A stretch of 64,000 nt of DNA from Macrobrachium rosenbergii (Eukaryota; Arthropoda; Malacostraca; Decapoda; Palaemonidae): contig NC_089767.1 in NCBI RefSeq assembly GCF_040412425.1, positions 2,017,969 to 2,081,968 on the forward strand. Reading direction: 5' to 3'. The notes beneath the pieces are model-generated. The model ran no database searches, had not been told where the DNA came from, and saw only the letters and a list, made by a program, of their open reading frames with translations. Shown here one piece after another: positions 49,458 to 62,634 of this stretch (position 1 is the stretch's first letter; every line of letters starts with the position of its first letter). The position numbers were made by a program, and so were the translations under genes.

Positions 49458-51487
49458 GACGAGATGGTTTGGCAGAGAAGAGATTACAAGCAATGTATGC
49501 TGATGGAAAGAATTCTGCAGAAGAAGGCTTGGAACCTGCCAGATCTGTAGAGGATGTTGAATCTGCTGAGCCTCTTCCCCTAGATCCCTCTGTCAAAAAT
49601 GTCGTCAAACGTTCAGCTAATGGTGTCGATGGTTACATGGCTTCAGTCGGGTATGACCCAATGTCCACATGGGCGAAGAGAGATACTTATGACCCTGGCT
49701 ATGAAGCATACATGCAGAGTGTTCATTATGATCCTATGATGGCCTGGGGAAAGAGGCAGAGCAAAAAGAATGACCCAGGGTATGATGCTTACATGCAGAC
49801 CATTGGCTATGACCCCACAATGGCATGGGGCAAAAGAGATACTTATGATCCATACTTACAAACTATTGGGTATGACCCCATGAGCTTCTATGCCAAGAAA
49901 ACAGTCAAGCGCAGCAGTGAAACCCCATCTTACTATTCAGATAATTTTCTGGGTGGAAACATAAAAAGCCAAGATCCTTACATGGATCTTTACATCCCTA
50001 ATCATTACATGCATAATTTCAAGAGATCCATCAACCCTTACCTTCTGACCTTGGCCTCTAATGATTGGAAGAGAGCTCCCAATGATATGGGAGCCCAGGG
50101 ATTCCATGAGGGCATCTTCACTCATAATTTTGGTGACTTCTCACCCGTTAAGAGAGGTAAGAGAGAAGCTGTCCAGTCATCTGCTCCTGTAGAAGAGAAG
50201 AGGCGTCCAGAGATGACTTCCAGTGGCTTTTATGGTGATACTTTCTCCGGTGGTTTTGGTGACTTTTCTACCATGAAGAAGAGAAGATTAGGGATGGGAG
50301 CAAGTGGTTTCCACGGTGACACTTTCAACCAAGGTTTTGGAGACTTCTCCACCATGAAGAAGCGTCGGCTTGGGATGGGTGCGAGCGGATTTCATGGAGA
50401 TACATTCAACCAAGGTTTTGGGGACTTCTCCACCATGAAGAAGAGACGTCTGGGAATGGGAGCAAGTGGTTTTTATGGAGATACATTTAATCAGGGATTC
50501 GGAGACTTTTCAACCATGAAAAAACGTCGTCTCGGAATGGGGGCAAGTGGCTTTCATGGAGACACATTCACCCAAGGGTTTGGAGATTTCTCGACCATGA
50601 AGAAAAGACGCCTAGGAATGGATGCTAGTGGGTTTTATGGAGACACTTTTAACCAAGGCTTCGGAGATTTCTCCACCATGAAAAAACGCCGACTTGGAAT
50701 GGGCGCAAGTGGTTTTCATGGCGATACCTTTACCCAAGGTTTTGGAGACTTCTCAACCATGAAGAAAAGGCGTCTAGGAATGGGTGCTAGTGGTTTTTAC
50801 GGAGACACATTTAACCAAGGGTTTGGAGACTTCTCAACCATGAAGAAACGCCGGCCTGAAATGGATTCAAGCGGATTTTATGGAGACACTTTCAATGGTG
50901 GATTTGGGGATTTCTACACAATGAAACGCTCTTTGGAAGACCATCCCAATCTGGACGATAGTGGGTTTTATGGTGAATCTGTCTCAGAAGAATTAACAGA
51001 TTTCAGCCCAGAGAAAAAGAGTAACTTTGAAGAAACTCAGTTACATGAGGCAGAGAAAGAAAAGGAATCCACCAGAAGAAAACGGGATGTTTACCAAATG
51101 CAGCAGGCCAATAAGCGTCGCCCTGACATGGACGCGAGCGGATTCCACGGCGACACTTTCTCCGGAGGATTTGGAGATTTCTACACCATGCGAAAACGCC
51201 TATCAGACGAAGAGCTTCTGCTGCACCGGCAGAGAGAGGAAGAGGGGAGACCGAAGCGGAACATTGAAGGCGACGAGTCACTCGAAGTCGAGATGAAGCC
51301 TCCACTCGAGAGCGACCTGAGTATTAGAAACCGAAGAAGTATACTCCAGGAGGCAACTGCCAACTCAGACTACGCCGATGCAGACGTGACAGAAGAAAGT
51401 CAAGACATCTATAAACGGTCTATTGACGGATCCAATCCCTTTTATGAAGGTTTTGAGGACCTCAACACCATGAATGGATGGCGATGA
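49458..51487 (+). CDS. Multi-copy neuropeptide precursor, terminal exon
   Basis: The exon opens at the acceptor TTTTACAG|GA in phase with the signal-peptide exon, has no ATG of its own at the start, and ends at TGA 51485-51487. After a propeptide cut at EKR and VVKR come four YDPM peptides. Two of these end in MAWGKR, predicted to become W-amides. A linker with three further KR-bounded peptides follows. Then come ten 23-residue peptides of the form [LP][GED]M..SGF[HY]GDTF followed by .[QG]GFGDF[SY]TM, cut at KKRR, KR or RKR. Degenerate relatives lie before, between and after, the last ending MNGWR. Convertase sites, repeated non-amidated acidic peptides and the signal peptide mark a secreted neuropeptide prohormone. 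EMDSSGF recalls orcokinin's EIDRSGF, DTFTQGFG recalls orcomyotropin, and YDPMS recalls echinoderm pedal-peptide-like sequences. I therefore suspect the pedal-peptide/orcokinin group but do not assign a name. Synonymous sites differ widely between repeats, which argues for a functional gene. Confidence 0.93.
49613..49894 (+). other. YDPM / W-amide peptide module
   Basis: Four dibasic-bounded peptides share a Tyr-containing N-terminal half (YMASVGYDPM, YMQSVHYDPM, YMQTIGYDPT, YLQTIGYDPM). Two end MAWG before KR, giving a predicted C-terminal Trp-amide. The other two end in Ala (STWA, SFYA) and would not be amidated. They lack the W-x6-W spacing of allatostatin B peptides. Confidence 0.75.
50207..50925 (+). 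other. Array of nine GFGDF peptides (81-nt units)
   Basis: Nine tandem 27-codon units: a PEM-starting copy, seven LGM-starting copies and a second PEM-starting copy. All but the last are bounded by KKRR; the last ends in KR. A tenth full copy (PDM) stands apart at about 51122-51192. Residue 9 alternates H and Y in the second half, together with T or N at residue 14, suggesting growth by two-unit steps. Confidence 0.9.
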
Positions 51488-52640
51488 GATCCACCATTAA
51501 CTCTCACTTTCTCCATTATCTCTCCTTAATCTTAAAATTTTTATTCTTTCATCCACTACGTAAACAAATTGCTCTGGCCTGTGATACACCTGAAGGCCCT
51601 CTCTTTATACATTAAGAAGGAAGTAATAATAATAATAATGACTTGAGAATATATTAACCTCTCCATGTGCAGCAACTAGGAAAAGTAAATTTGTATTACT
51701 GATGAACACAATGAGTTAAAACTCTGTCAGCCATACTTTTGTAATGTACAATACACATTCATTAACTATAATGACCAGCATAACTTGGAATAGTAAATGA
51801 ATAATTACTGTCATATCTTTGAAGCTTGTAGGAATTTCTAAACTGTGCAGTTTTTTGTTTGTGTCTAAACACAATTTCATAATGATATTTTGAATCAGTA
51901 CATTTGATACTTATATCTCAGGAAGCGATAAGTATTAGGAAATTCACACAAATGGAAGAAAGCAGATATGAAATGATGGCTTAGTTTAGCAATAGCTCTC
52001 GCCCTTTGTTTCACAAGGGCTATTGAACATCACCATGTGGGTGACAGGTTTTCGCCAACACGTATGAAGATTATTTTGACTGAGATATCCTTGTTTACGT
52101 CAGAGTTCATCTGGGTATGGTTAAAAGAGCCTCGAGTAATTACTGTTTCTTTCACAGGTGGAGTGCCCGAGATGGGCACTGCTACCCAATCACCATCGGT
52201 CATTATAGCAGTACTCGTGAACTTTTCTTCGTTCCAAACTTCATCACTTATAACCGTTGAAGAGACTAAAGCAAAGTTAATTCTTAAAGTAATTTCAACT
52301 TTCCTATGTTATCCTTTGTGCCATTTTAAATAGATTATTTTGTAATTTAGTGTCTTAAGACGTCTGGCAAAAAAAAAAACTCCACTACTAGACATCTTGG
52401 GACATTCGTAGGAGATATTATTCATTCGTGTCTTTTAGAGAGATCTGGCAAGAAGCGATCAGTTCCTGGGCCCTGGAGTGAGGATTTTCACGCAGATGGT
52501 GATGTTCCGAGAGGCGACATTTGTTCAAATGAAAAAGAGAAACTCTTCAACTGCACAGTTGATCTTGTCCAAAACCTTATAATATATTTCTCTCTATATA
52601 AATATGTATTTGATGTTGACAAATAAAGTAATAATAATAA
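51488..52640 (+). other. Probable 3' UTR of the neuropeptide gene
   Basis: AT-rich sequence follows the stop codon. An AATAAA signal at 52622-52627 is the most likely polyadenylation site, giving a 3' UTR of about 1.1 kb. Earlier signals cannot be excluded. The 98-codon frame at 52037-52333 has no supporting feature. Confidence 0.5.
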
Positions 52641-53293
52641 TCCGACTAGATTTCATCCAGATATTTTGAGAATGACTGGTGTCAAATTTCATGTCAAACG
52701 TCGGTTGTGTCCCGGTGGATCTAAAAAGGGTTTGTTGGTTGGTTTGGGGAGGGGGAGGGGGTAGCTAGCGACCTTATCATTCATCCGTTAATGACCTGTG
52801 ATTGGCATTTGACCCCGAGTCCTTTTTGTATGGCATCATTCTCGATTCACAAACGTCAGCAAAGACTGTGGCGGTTTCAGAGTATATAAGTGGAATGCCA
52901 AACTTCATTCGAACGCATGGATTATATAGATATTGTTATATATTTAGATTGATATATATATAATTTCCATATATACCGTATTCTGTGTGTCGATGTTCCT
53001 ATTCCAAAGTGACCAAAATATATATATTAAAAAAAAGTTAATCATTTATTAGAAGGATGTGATAATTAAAGATGATTTGAATTTGAGACGCTATTTTGAC
53101 TAATGCTTGATGCTAACGTTAGATATTTTCTTAACGGAGGTTAAATATTATATCGCTATTTTTTCGTGCTGGGAATTAGCCCTTGAGTTGGAATTTTCAC
53201 CCGAGAGAATTTGTGAAATTCTTTTTCCCTGAAAGTCATGTCTGCAGTATTTAGAACCGACTGGGATCTGAATGCATGGTGTAGAAATTCAGT
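52641..53293. other. No gene seen
   Basis: AT-rich low-copy sequence with a G-rich run near 52745-52763. Confidence 0.45.
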
Positions 53294-53390
53294 ATTATTA
53301 TCATTATTATTTATTATTATTAATATTATTATTATTATTATGTTTGCAGTATTTACTGAACCAACTGGGATCTGAATGCGTGGTGCAGAA

Positions 53391-53443
<53 letters not shown>
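53294..53443. repeat. (ATT)n blocks with duplicated ~50-bp unit
   Basis: GCAGTATTTA...CTGGGATCTGAATGC occurs near 53245 and again near 53346. Each is followed by an (ATT)n tract. Confidence 0.85.
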
Positions 53444-53447
<4 letters not shown>

Positions 53448-53448
53448 T

Positions 53449-53583
53449 GGAAAAACAAATCCACAGTTATGTATATGTACATATATTTAAGGATGAATCT
53501 GTACAGATTCCCGAAAGCTATCAGTACAGATCTATCTTTAAATATTTGTACATATACACAACTGTGGATTTGTTTCTCCATTT
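53449..53583. repeat. Foldback hairpin (small MITE-like)
   Basis: The left arm GGAAAAACAAATCCACAGTT then ATGTATATGTACATATATTT pairs with the right arm AAATATTTGTACATATACAC then AACTGTGGATTTGTTTCTCC. The centre contains ATCTGTACAGATTC and AGTACAGATCT. No duplication seen. Confidence 0.75.
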
Positions 53584-54042
53584 TTAGCCTCATGCTACTA
53601 TGAGTATTATTATTATTTTTTTTTTTTTTCATTTTTTTTTTATTTTGTGGAAAGATGTATTCGTGGTTTCTTTCCCTTCTTGTCTGCTGAATGCGCTAAG
53701 TAAAAAGTTACATAGGGTGTCCACGCATATATATATATATAAACATTCAGGCATCAGTCACTGCATTCATCTTCTGGCATCATTTTGTGTAAATTCACTT
53801 ACTGAGACTTTTTTTCCACAACGTATTTTTTTTCCATTGTGTTTCGCATTATTTTACTGATCACGAACGGTCGCCAAAGCAGCAATGGTGTATTGCTATA
53901 TCAAAAGGAAACTCCAGATATGGGAAATAAAAAAAAAGGTTTAAAAAAATATATTGTTCATTGCTAATTCAAAATAAATTGCAAGAAATTCTCTCTTGTG
54001 TTTTTATTATGCTTTTGATTTCATCAAATGTACAGGTGAAAT
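53584..54042. other. No gene seen
   Basis: T-rich low-copy sequence. Confidence 0.45.
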
Positions 54043-54361
54043 AAATTGAAATGAATGCAGAATTTAGGCCAAATGCCACTCACTGGGACCTATGAGGTCA
54101 TTCAGCGCTGAAACGGAAATCGACAGTAAAAAGGTTTGAAAGGCGTCACAGGAGGAAAACCCCACAACAGTTGCATTATGAAACTAATTGTCAGAAGAGG
54201 GTTGAGGGAAGTAAGGTGGAAGGAAGAGAATATGAAAGGAGGTACAGTAAAAGGAACGAAAGGGGTTGCAACTAGGGACCGAAGGCACGCTGCAAAGAAC
54301 CTGAAGTACGCCTACAATGCACCGCATGAGGTGCACTACCGGCGCTACCCCCTTGCGGGGC
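54043..54361 (-). mobile_element. Family A SINE, copy 14
   Basis: This copy runs from AATTGAAATGAATGCAGAATT to CCCCTTGCGGGG. GTGAAATAA before it and GTGAAACAA after it are a probable target duplication with one mismatch. Confidence 0.85.
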
Positions 54362-55090
54362 CGAGGCAAGTGAAACAAGATGATGATCTTGAAAACCGCA
54401 ACCATGTTCCCTAAATTCAGTGCCGCAAAAACTACCTTGTTTGCTAAGCTTCAAAGACCTGGCCAATTTTCACTGAAGGTATGTTCATGCGAAAGGAAAA
54501 GGTTTATATCCGTGTGGGAACTAATGATACATGTTTTCTTAAAATTATGAACATTCATAATCACAAAAATGCCAGGATGACCGGACAGTGTGTGGATATA
54601 ACATGCAACTGACAAAAGTACAAGTTACTTACAGAAAACCCTGATATTCTACGTTGCTACATTTCTTTCCAGTCAAGAATACTGGAAATTCGTGTCTACC
54701 TTTTGAGAGTGAAAGTTTATCAAATAAGGTTTCTCCACACTTACTGTCGCAACATCTATTACAGCCTCATATTCTTGTTCATGTTCTGTGATGGCTGACC
54801 TGGTCCTCTGTTTTCGGGGACTTGATGTAGCCTGTATGTGCATGAATTCTTTCAGAGGCGAGAGTTCTTGGCAAAAAGCTTAACCCTAAGAGGCTCCCCA
54901 GTGGCATAGCTGCAAGGAGAAACAGGACTTGATACTAAAGAATAAAGTTTACAAATACATAACCAATACAACTTCAGATTTTGCAAACCACTAGTGTTTA
55001 TATGCACTTTACAATCAATCATATAAGACAATTACTTGTTATACAACAATCAGCTTACAAATATCAAAAAATTCTAATGAACACAAATAT
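54362..55090. other. No gene seen
   Basis: AT-rich low-copy sequence upstream of a minisatellite. Confidence 0.45.
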
Positions 55091-55095
55091 CAAAC

Positions 55096-55633
55096 CACAC
55101 TCAGTGCAGGCTGCTGTGCTGTTGTCAGCTTTCAGACAAACCTCAGTGCAGGCTGCTGTGCTGTTGTCAGCTTTCAGACAAACCTCAGTGCAGGCTGCTG
55201 TGCTGTTGTCAGCTTTCAGACAAACCTCAGTGCAGGCTGCTGTGATGTTGTCAGCTATCAGACTAACCTCAGTGCAAGCTGCTGTGCTGTTGTCAGCTGT
55301 CAAGACTAACCTCAGTGCAGGTTCCTATGCCGTTGTAAGCTGTCAGACTAACCTCTGTCCTGGTTCCTACGCTGTTGTCAGCTGTCAGATTAACCTCAGT
55401 GCAGAATGCTGCGCTGTTGTCAGTGTCAGATTAATCTCAGTGCATGTTGCTATGCTGTTGTCGGCTGTCAGACTAACCTCAGTGCAGGATGCCGTGCTGT
55501 TGTCAGTGTCAGATTAACCTCAGTGCAGGTTGCTGTGCTGTTGTCAGTGTCAGATTAACTTCAGTGCAGGTTGCTTTGTTGTTGTCAGCTGTCAGACTAA
55601 CCTCAGTGCAGATTCCTGTGCTGTTGTCAGCTT
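55096..55633. repeat. 42-bp minisatellite, about 13 copies
   Basis: Unit: CCTCAGTGCAGGCTGCTGTG followed by CTGTTGTCAGCTTTCAGACA and AA. The first three copies are almost identical and later ones diverge. The period is 14 codons, so a frame (SVQAAVLLSAFRQT) stays open at first and drifts when indels appear. No signal sequence or gene context supports translation. Confidence 0.93.
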
Positions 55634-56081
<448 letters not shown>

Positions 56082-56301
56082 GACATGGATGTGATAGGTG
56101 TTAATGAAGTTAATCTTGCCATATGAAGTCAATTGATAGTATTTTCCAACATCCATTATTACCATTTAACCTACTGGTTACACTACGCAAGTTCAGACTA
56201 AACCTTATTCAGGTAAATTAAAATAAAACCAACAATTGGATAGGAAGAAATTATGAACTAACGTAACGCCACAGGTATTGCCACACGACGTATTATTTGA
56301 C

Positions 56302-56773
<472 letters not shown>

Positions 56774-57168
56774 TCTAGCATCTTATCTTTAGAGTTTCTG
56801 TGATAAAGCAAACTGAAGTTTGGTATGTTCTCCATCTTGTCACCTCTGTTTACTTTGATGGTGAGGAACTGGGGAGAGAGGCTTTCCAATTTACTTCCCT
56901 GGATTAAAAGAAATACAAATGAAATTATGCAATGTTGGCCCATAAACTTGACAAAGTTGCATTATCTAACACTACACTATTCTAGGAAAAGATTTTTAAT
57001 TCAATGACTTGAATTGTCCTACACATCTTCTAGTTTTATATATTAGCAAGGCCTATTATATGACGCAACACTGGACGCTTTCACCGGGTAAGTGACGTTA
57101 AAAGGAGCAATCACTGAATATATCAAAATGTAAACATAATAACATATAATTATATATATAATACATAA

Positions 57169-57215
<47 letters not shown>

Positions 57216-57410
57216 CACAGAAAACAAATATTTCAAATCGAGGTGTATATGTATCTTATTCAGGAATGGTGGCTGTGTAACTGAGGTAAAAATGCAAGAA
57301 TATCTCCAATTTAAAAGTTTTTTATTTAGTATAAATGATTTTTCCACCTACAACCAAAAACAACTGTAAAATAATATTGGACCGCTGTGGGAAACCTGGT
57401 TTTTGGATAA
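56774..57410. other. No gene seen; short (AT)n tract
   Basis: Low-copy sequence with (AT)n near 57178-57206. Confidence 0.45.
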
Positions 57411-57858
57411 TGGAAAGGAGTAGGGTATAGGATTTAGGCCAAAGGCCAAGCACTGGGACTTATGAGGTCATTCAGCGCTGAAATGGAAACTGACTGTAAA
57501 AAGGTTTGAAAGGTGTAACAGGAGGAAAACTTCGCAGTTGCACTACTCGTATGAATAAGTTAAGTATACCTTAGTTTTACCAGACCACAGCTGATTAACA
57601 GCTCTCCTAGAGAGGGCTGGCCCGAAGGATTAGACTTATTTTACGTGGCTAAGAACCAATTGGTTACATAGCAACGGGACAAATAATTAAGAAAAGGTGG
57701 AAAGAAAGATGAAAGACGGCGAATATGAACAGAGGTACAGTAAAAGGAATGAAAAGGGTTGCAGCTTGGGGTCGAAGGAACGCTACAAAAAAAACCTAAG
57801 TAATGCCTACAGTGCACCAAAGGAGTTGCACTGACGGCACTAACCCCCTACAGAGTTG
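57411..57858 (-). mobile_element. Family A SINE, copy 15, interrupted by another SINE
   Basis: Both halves of family A are present (57411-57548 and 57683-57858), split by a fragment of the tRNA-headed SINE seen in full at 62.0 kb. Confidence 0.83.
57549..57682 (-). mobile_element. Fragment of tRNA-headed SINE, nested
   Basis: It is the reverse complement of the 3' half of the SINE at 62015-62284: AGTATACCTTAGTTTTACCA through GATTAGACTTATTTTACGTG to CCAATTGGTTACATAGCAAC. The head is missing. AATAA at each edge may be a short duplication. Confidence 0.8.
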
Positions 57859-58050
57859 GATAGTGGAAAGGAAATAACTAGCGAAATGACTCATGCAGTA
57901 CAATACCCGGATGCATCCTAACCTAACCCAACTCAGTGTACTGGCTATTATCCAACACTTTGCCACCTCAAGGCTTCCCATCAACCTGGCCTAGAACTCT
58001 TGTAAATCAAAAGTTAAATCAACTGGAATACTAGAATGCATCTTGACCTA

Positions 58051-58365
58051 TGGAATGGAATGGAATATAGAGTTTAGGCCAAAGCCCAAGCACTGGAACC
58101 TATGAGGTCATCCAGAGCTGGAAAGGAAACTGAGAGTAGGTAGGTTTGAAGGTGTAACAGGAGGAAAACCTTTTACAGTTGCACTATGAAATAACTGTTA
58201 GGAGAGGGTGGATAGCAAGATGGAAGAAAGATAATATAAACAGAAGTACAGTAAAAGGAATGAAAGGGGTTGCAGCTAGGGGCCGAAGGGACACTGCAAA
58301 GAACACTTAGTAATGCCTATAGTGCAACCCGTGAGGTGCACTGACGGCACTAACCCCCTACGGGG
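58051..58365 (-). mobile_element. Family A SINE, copy 16, with 11-bp target duplication
   Basis: Tail TGGAATGGAATGGAATATAG on the left. ATCTTGACCTA (58040-58050) and ATCTTGACCCA (58366-58376) flank the element. Confidence 0.88.
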
Positions 58366-58376
58366 ATCTTGACCCA

Positions 58377-59159
<783 letters not shown>

Positions 59160-59279
59160 TGATATCACCGTGCATGCAAGTCCGATTTCTTTAATACTTG
59201 AAGTTTTTTCCGGTAAGTGCTTGGTTAAGTTGCTTGCGTTCGATACTCGAGTGGGACACTGCGTGCTTTTGAATTCTCA

Positions 59280-59540
59280 TCGAACAGAATATAAGCCAAA
59301 GGCCCAGCGCTGGTACCTATGAGGTCACTCAGCGCTGAAACGGAAATTGACAGTAAGAAGGTGTGAAAGGTGTAACATGAGGGAAACCCCAAGTTGCACT
59401 ATTAAAAAATTGTTTGGAGAGGGTGGAAAGTAAGATGGAAGAAAGAGAATATGAGCGGAGGTACAGTAAAAGAAATGAAAGGGGTTGCAGCTATAGGCCG
59501 AAGGGACGCTGCAAAGAACCTGAGGTGCACTGACGGGGTG
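59280..59540 (-). mobile_element. Family A SINE, copy 17
   Basis: This copy runs from ACAGAATATAAGCCAAAGGC to GGTGCACTGACGGGG. It has lost the ACCGCATG segment between the two halves of the GTGCAC hairpin. Confidence 0.82.
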
Positions 59541-59671
59541 AACTCTGATAGCAGGCAAGATCTTCAGAAGCAATAACCATGGAAATATTATTAATCGAAA
59601 ATGAAGAGGCTTCTTGTACAGTTTGAGTTCTACTCCCGATTTTCACTATTGATTCAAAATTCCTGCTGTCT

Positions 59672-60030
59672 TTTTGGTTTTCTGTAAAAGAAAACCATTG
59701 TGCCGGCTTTGTCTGTCCGTCCGCAGTTTATTCTGGCCGCCCTCAGATCTTAAAACCAACTGAGGCTAGAGGGCTGTAAATTGGAATGTTGATCATCCAC
59801 CCTCAAATCATCAAACATACCAAACTGCAGCCATCAAACTTCAGTAGTTTTTTATTTAAGGTTAAAGTTAGCCATAATCGTGCTTCTGGCAACGATATAG
59901 GATAGGCCACCACCGGGCTCATACAGCATTATACCGAGACCACCGAAGGATAGATCTATTTTCGGTGGCCTTGATCATACGCTGTACAGAAAACTCGATT
60001 GCGTAGAAGAAACTTCAGCACATTTTTACT
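59672..60030 (+). repeat. Family B multi-hairpin element, copy 7
   Basis: Full-length except for a deletion near CACCGGGCTCATACAG. GACCACCGAAGGATAGATCT and TTTTCGGTGG are paired. Confidence 0.84.
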
Positions 60031-60754
60031 ACTGTTGTCTCTGCTATACTCAAAGCAAAAATAAACTGTATCACAACAAACACCAATTATTAGAGCGATG
60101 TTCAATGCCCAGTCATTGCACAGGAATTCAAACTGATGATACCAACTGAATGTACGTAGAAATAGAGATTTCTGCTAAAGCATCGAGTGTTGAAGGGAAT
60201 GCAAACCACATTTCACATACTGTAATGTGTAGCTGTGACAGACTCTATGTTAAGATTAACAAACGGTTTTGAAAGTAACCTACATTTCCCCTATGCAATT
60301 GAACATAGTTACGTCGTGAAACATTCCATTGGCTAAGAAAGATTCATCTGAGTGCCCACAAGAAAAAGACAGGTTTTTCTCCAGTGCACTAAAAGAGGGT
60401 TTCTTTGGGTAGTTGGAAACTACCCACGGAAATTCACTGAGCACAATCCTGAAAACTTGTGTTCAATTATTTTCGCAAAACGAGGGGATAAGCTACAAGC
60501 TGAAGAGGCGTGTTATAAAAGGACCACTAATTCTAGATTTTCTCCATCGTTGTACCGCATTCCAAAACTGTGCATGAGGCTGATACAGTGACAAACTATT
60601 AACCTAAACTTAGGCTTTGCTCTCGCTTGTCAATGGCCGGGAGAGTGTTGTAACTTGTAAGCTGAAACCCCACCGATAATGACTTTCTGAGGCCATGCGT
60701 TGCGGGACTTAATTGGACTCTGGCTTAAACTCAGAAGCTCTCGTGGTTTTAATA
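60031..60754. other. No gene seen
   Basis: Low-copy sequence. The 79-codon frame at 60352-60591 shows no domain. Confidence 0.45.
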
Positions 60755-61086
60755 ACAAATTGAAAATGCGCAGAAATTTCTTCGGCGCAATCGAGTTTTC
60801 TGTACATCGTATAATCAAGGCCACCGAAAATAGACTTATCTTTCGGTGGTCTCGGTATGATGTTGTATGAGGATAGGGTTGCCAGACGCACCATTATGGC
60901 TAACTTTAACCTAAAATAAAATAAAAACGACTGAGGCTAGAAGGCTGCAATTTGGTATGTTTGATGACTGGAGGGTAGATGATCAACATACCAATTTCCA
61001 GCCCTCTAGCCTCAGTAGTTTTTAAGATCTGAGGGCGGACAGACAAAGCCGGCACAACAGTTTTCTTTTCAGAAAGCGAAAAATTA
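60755..61086 (-). repeat. Family B multi-hairpin element, copy 8
   Basis: Reverse-oriented, with a deletion between GTTGTATGAGG and GGTTGCCAGACGCAC relative to other copies. Confidence 0.82.
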
Positions 61087-61244
61087 CTGGCTCACGAAGC
61101 ACAGCACATTCGGACGCTTTGTGTGAAATTAGCATTTACATACTTTTTTTACCAGGCTCTTGGAAGATTGCATAATATGGCATAATTTCACTCCAAAGAC
61201 GCTGAGAACGTTTTCTGTAAGAATCATTTTAGAGTAAACGCATC

Positions 61245-61567
61245 GATGACTGGAATACAACAGAATATACAATTCAGGCCGAAGGCTAATCGCTGGGACC
61301 TAGGAGGTCATTCAGCGTTGAAAGGAAAACAGTTAGTAAAAGGTTACAAAGGTGTAACGGGACGAAAACGTCGCAGTTGCACTGTGAAACAACTGTTAGG
61401 AGAGGGTGGAAAGAAAGATGGAAGAAAGAGAGTATGAACGGAAGCACAGTAAAAGGAATGAAAGGGGTTGGAGCTGGGGGCCGAAGGGGCGCTGCAGAGA
61501 ACCTTAAGTAATGCCTACAGTGCTCCGCGCGTGAGGCACACTGAGGGCTCTACACCCCTACGGGGAT
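61245..61567 (-). mobile_element. Family A SINE, copy 18
   Basis: This copy runs from TGGAATACAACAGAATATAC to CACCCCTACGGGG. No clear duplication. Confidence 0.83.
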
Positions 61568-61912
61568 TAATAAATAGAACAATACGAGCATTTTCGACTG
61601 AAGTACATGCTGTTCAATCATTAATGACCTCAATCATCTGCAAAGCGTAAAATTCCCAGGCAGACACGAGCGATTGATCATGAAATGTAAAAGACAAGAA
61701 ATGCTGACAAGAGACGACGAGTGATTTGGATAAAAGGTTTATTTACATCACTGCTGCTCTTCAAGCAGAGGTTAAATGAGTCTACGAAGTCTGGAAATAT
61801 TCCTGGAAGGAAAAAGTTGATGTTGTTTTGGTGTTGTACGGATGATGGAATTTTTCCAAGTCAAGATTTAGCACATTTCCTTTCATTTTTTCTGTAGAAA
61901 GAATATTTGCAC
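61568..61912. other. No gene seen
   Basis: Low-copy sequence. Confidence 0.45.
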
Positions 61913-62634
61913 TTTTTAGTTTTCTGTAAAAGAAAGTTGTTGAGCCGGGTTCGTCTGTCCGTCCGCACTTTATTCTGTCCGCACTGTTTCTATCCGCGCT
62001 TTATTCTGTCCGCAGTTCTTCGTTGGATGGGTCGATGTCGTACTCGCCTAGCACCCTCCTAGGCCCGCGTTCGATTCTCCGGCCGGCCACTGAAGAATTA
62101 GAGGAATTTATTTCTGGTGTTAGAAATTCATTTCTCGGTATAATGTGGTTCGGATTCTACAATAAGCTGTAGGTCCCGTTGCTAGGTAACCAATTGGTTC
62201 TTAGCCACGTAAAATAAGTCTAATCCTTCAGGCCAACTGTTAATCAGCTCAGTGGTCTGGTTAAACTAAGGTATACTTAACTTTTTATTCTGTCCGCACT
62301 TTTTCTGTCCGCCCTCAGATCTTAAAAACTACTGCGGCTAGAGGGCTGCAAATTGGTATGTTCATCATCCACCCTCCAGTCATCAAACATACCAAATTGC
62401 AGCCCACTAGCCTCACCAGTTTTGACTTTATTAGAGGTTAAATTTAGCCATAATCGTGCTTCTGGCAACGATATAAGACAGGCACCACTGGGCCGTGGTT
62501 AAAGATTCATGGGCAGCGGCTCGCACAGCATTATAATAAGACCACCGAAAGACAGATCAATTTTCGGTGGCCTTGATTATACGCTGTACAGAAAACTCGA
62601 TTGCACCGAAGAAGCCTCAGCGCATTTTTTACCA
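61913..62634 (+). repeat. Family B element, copy 9, interrupted by a SINE
   Basis: The element starts at TTTTTAGTTTTCTGTAAAAG, has extra copies of TTATTCTGTCCGC near its start, is split by the SINE at 62015-62284 and resumes through the central palindrome to GCGCATTTTTTACC. Confidence 0.85.
62015..62284 (+). mobile_element. tRNA-headed SINE, nested, with 14-bp duplication
   Basis: The head GTTCTTCGTTGGATGGGTCG contains an A-box-like region, and a B box CGTTCGATTCT lies near 62067-62077. The body continues to GGTTAAACTAAGGTATACTT. TTATTCTGTCCGCA occurs at 62001-62014 and 62285-62298. The sequence before it belongs to family B, which shows the order of insertion. Confidence 0.82.

Noticed and set aside
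49458..51487. Calling the precursor orcokinin, allatostatin B or NPLP1
   Set aside because: The motif resemblance to orcokinin is short and partial, the W-x6-W spacing of allatostatin B is absent, and no NPLP1-like peptides are present. A named assignment would overstate the evidence.
52037..52333. 98-codon frame downstream of the neuropeptide stop
   Set aside because: It lies in the probable 3' UTR and has no domain or start context.
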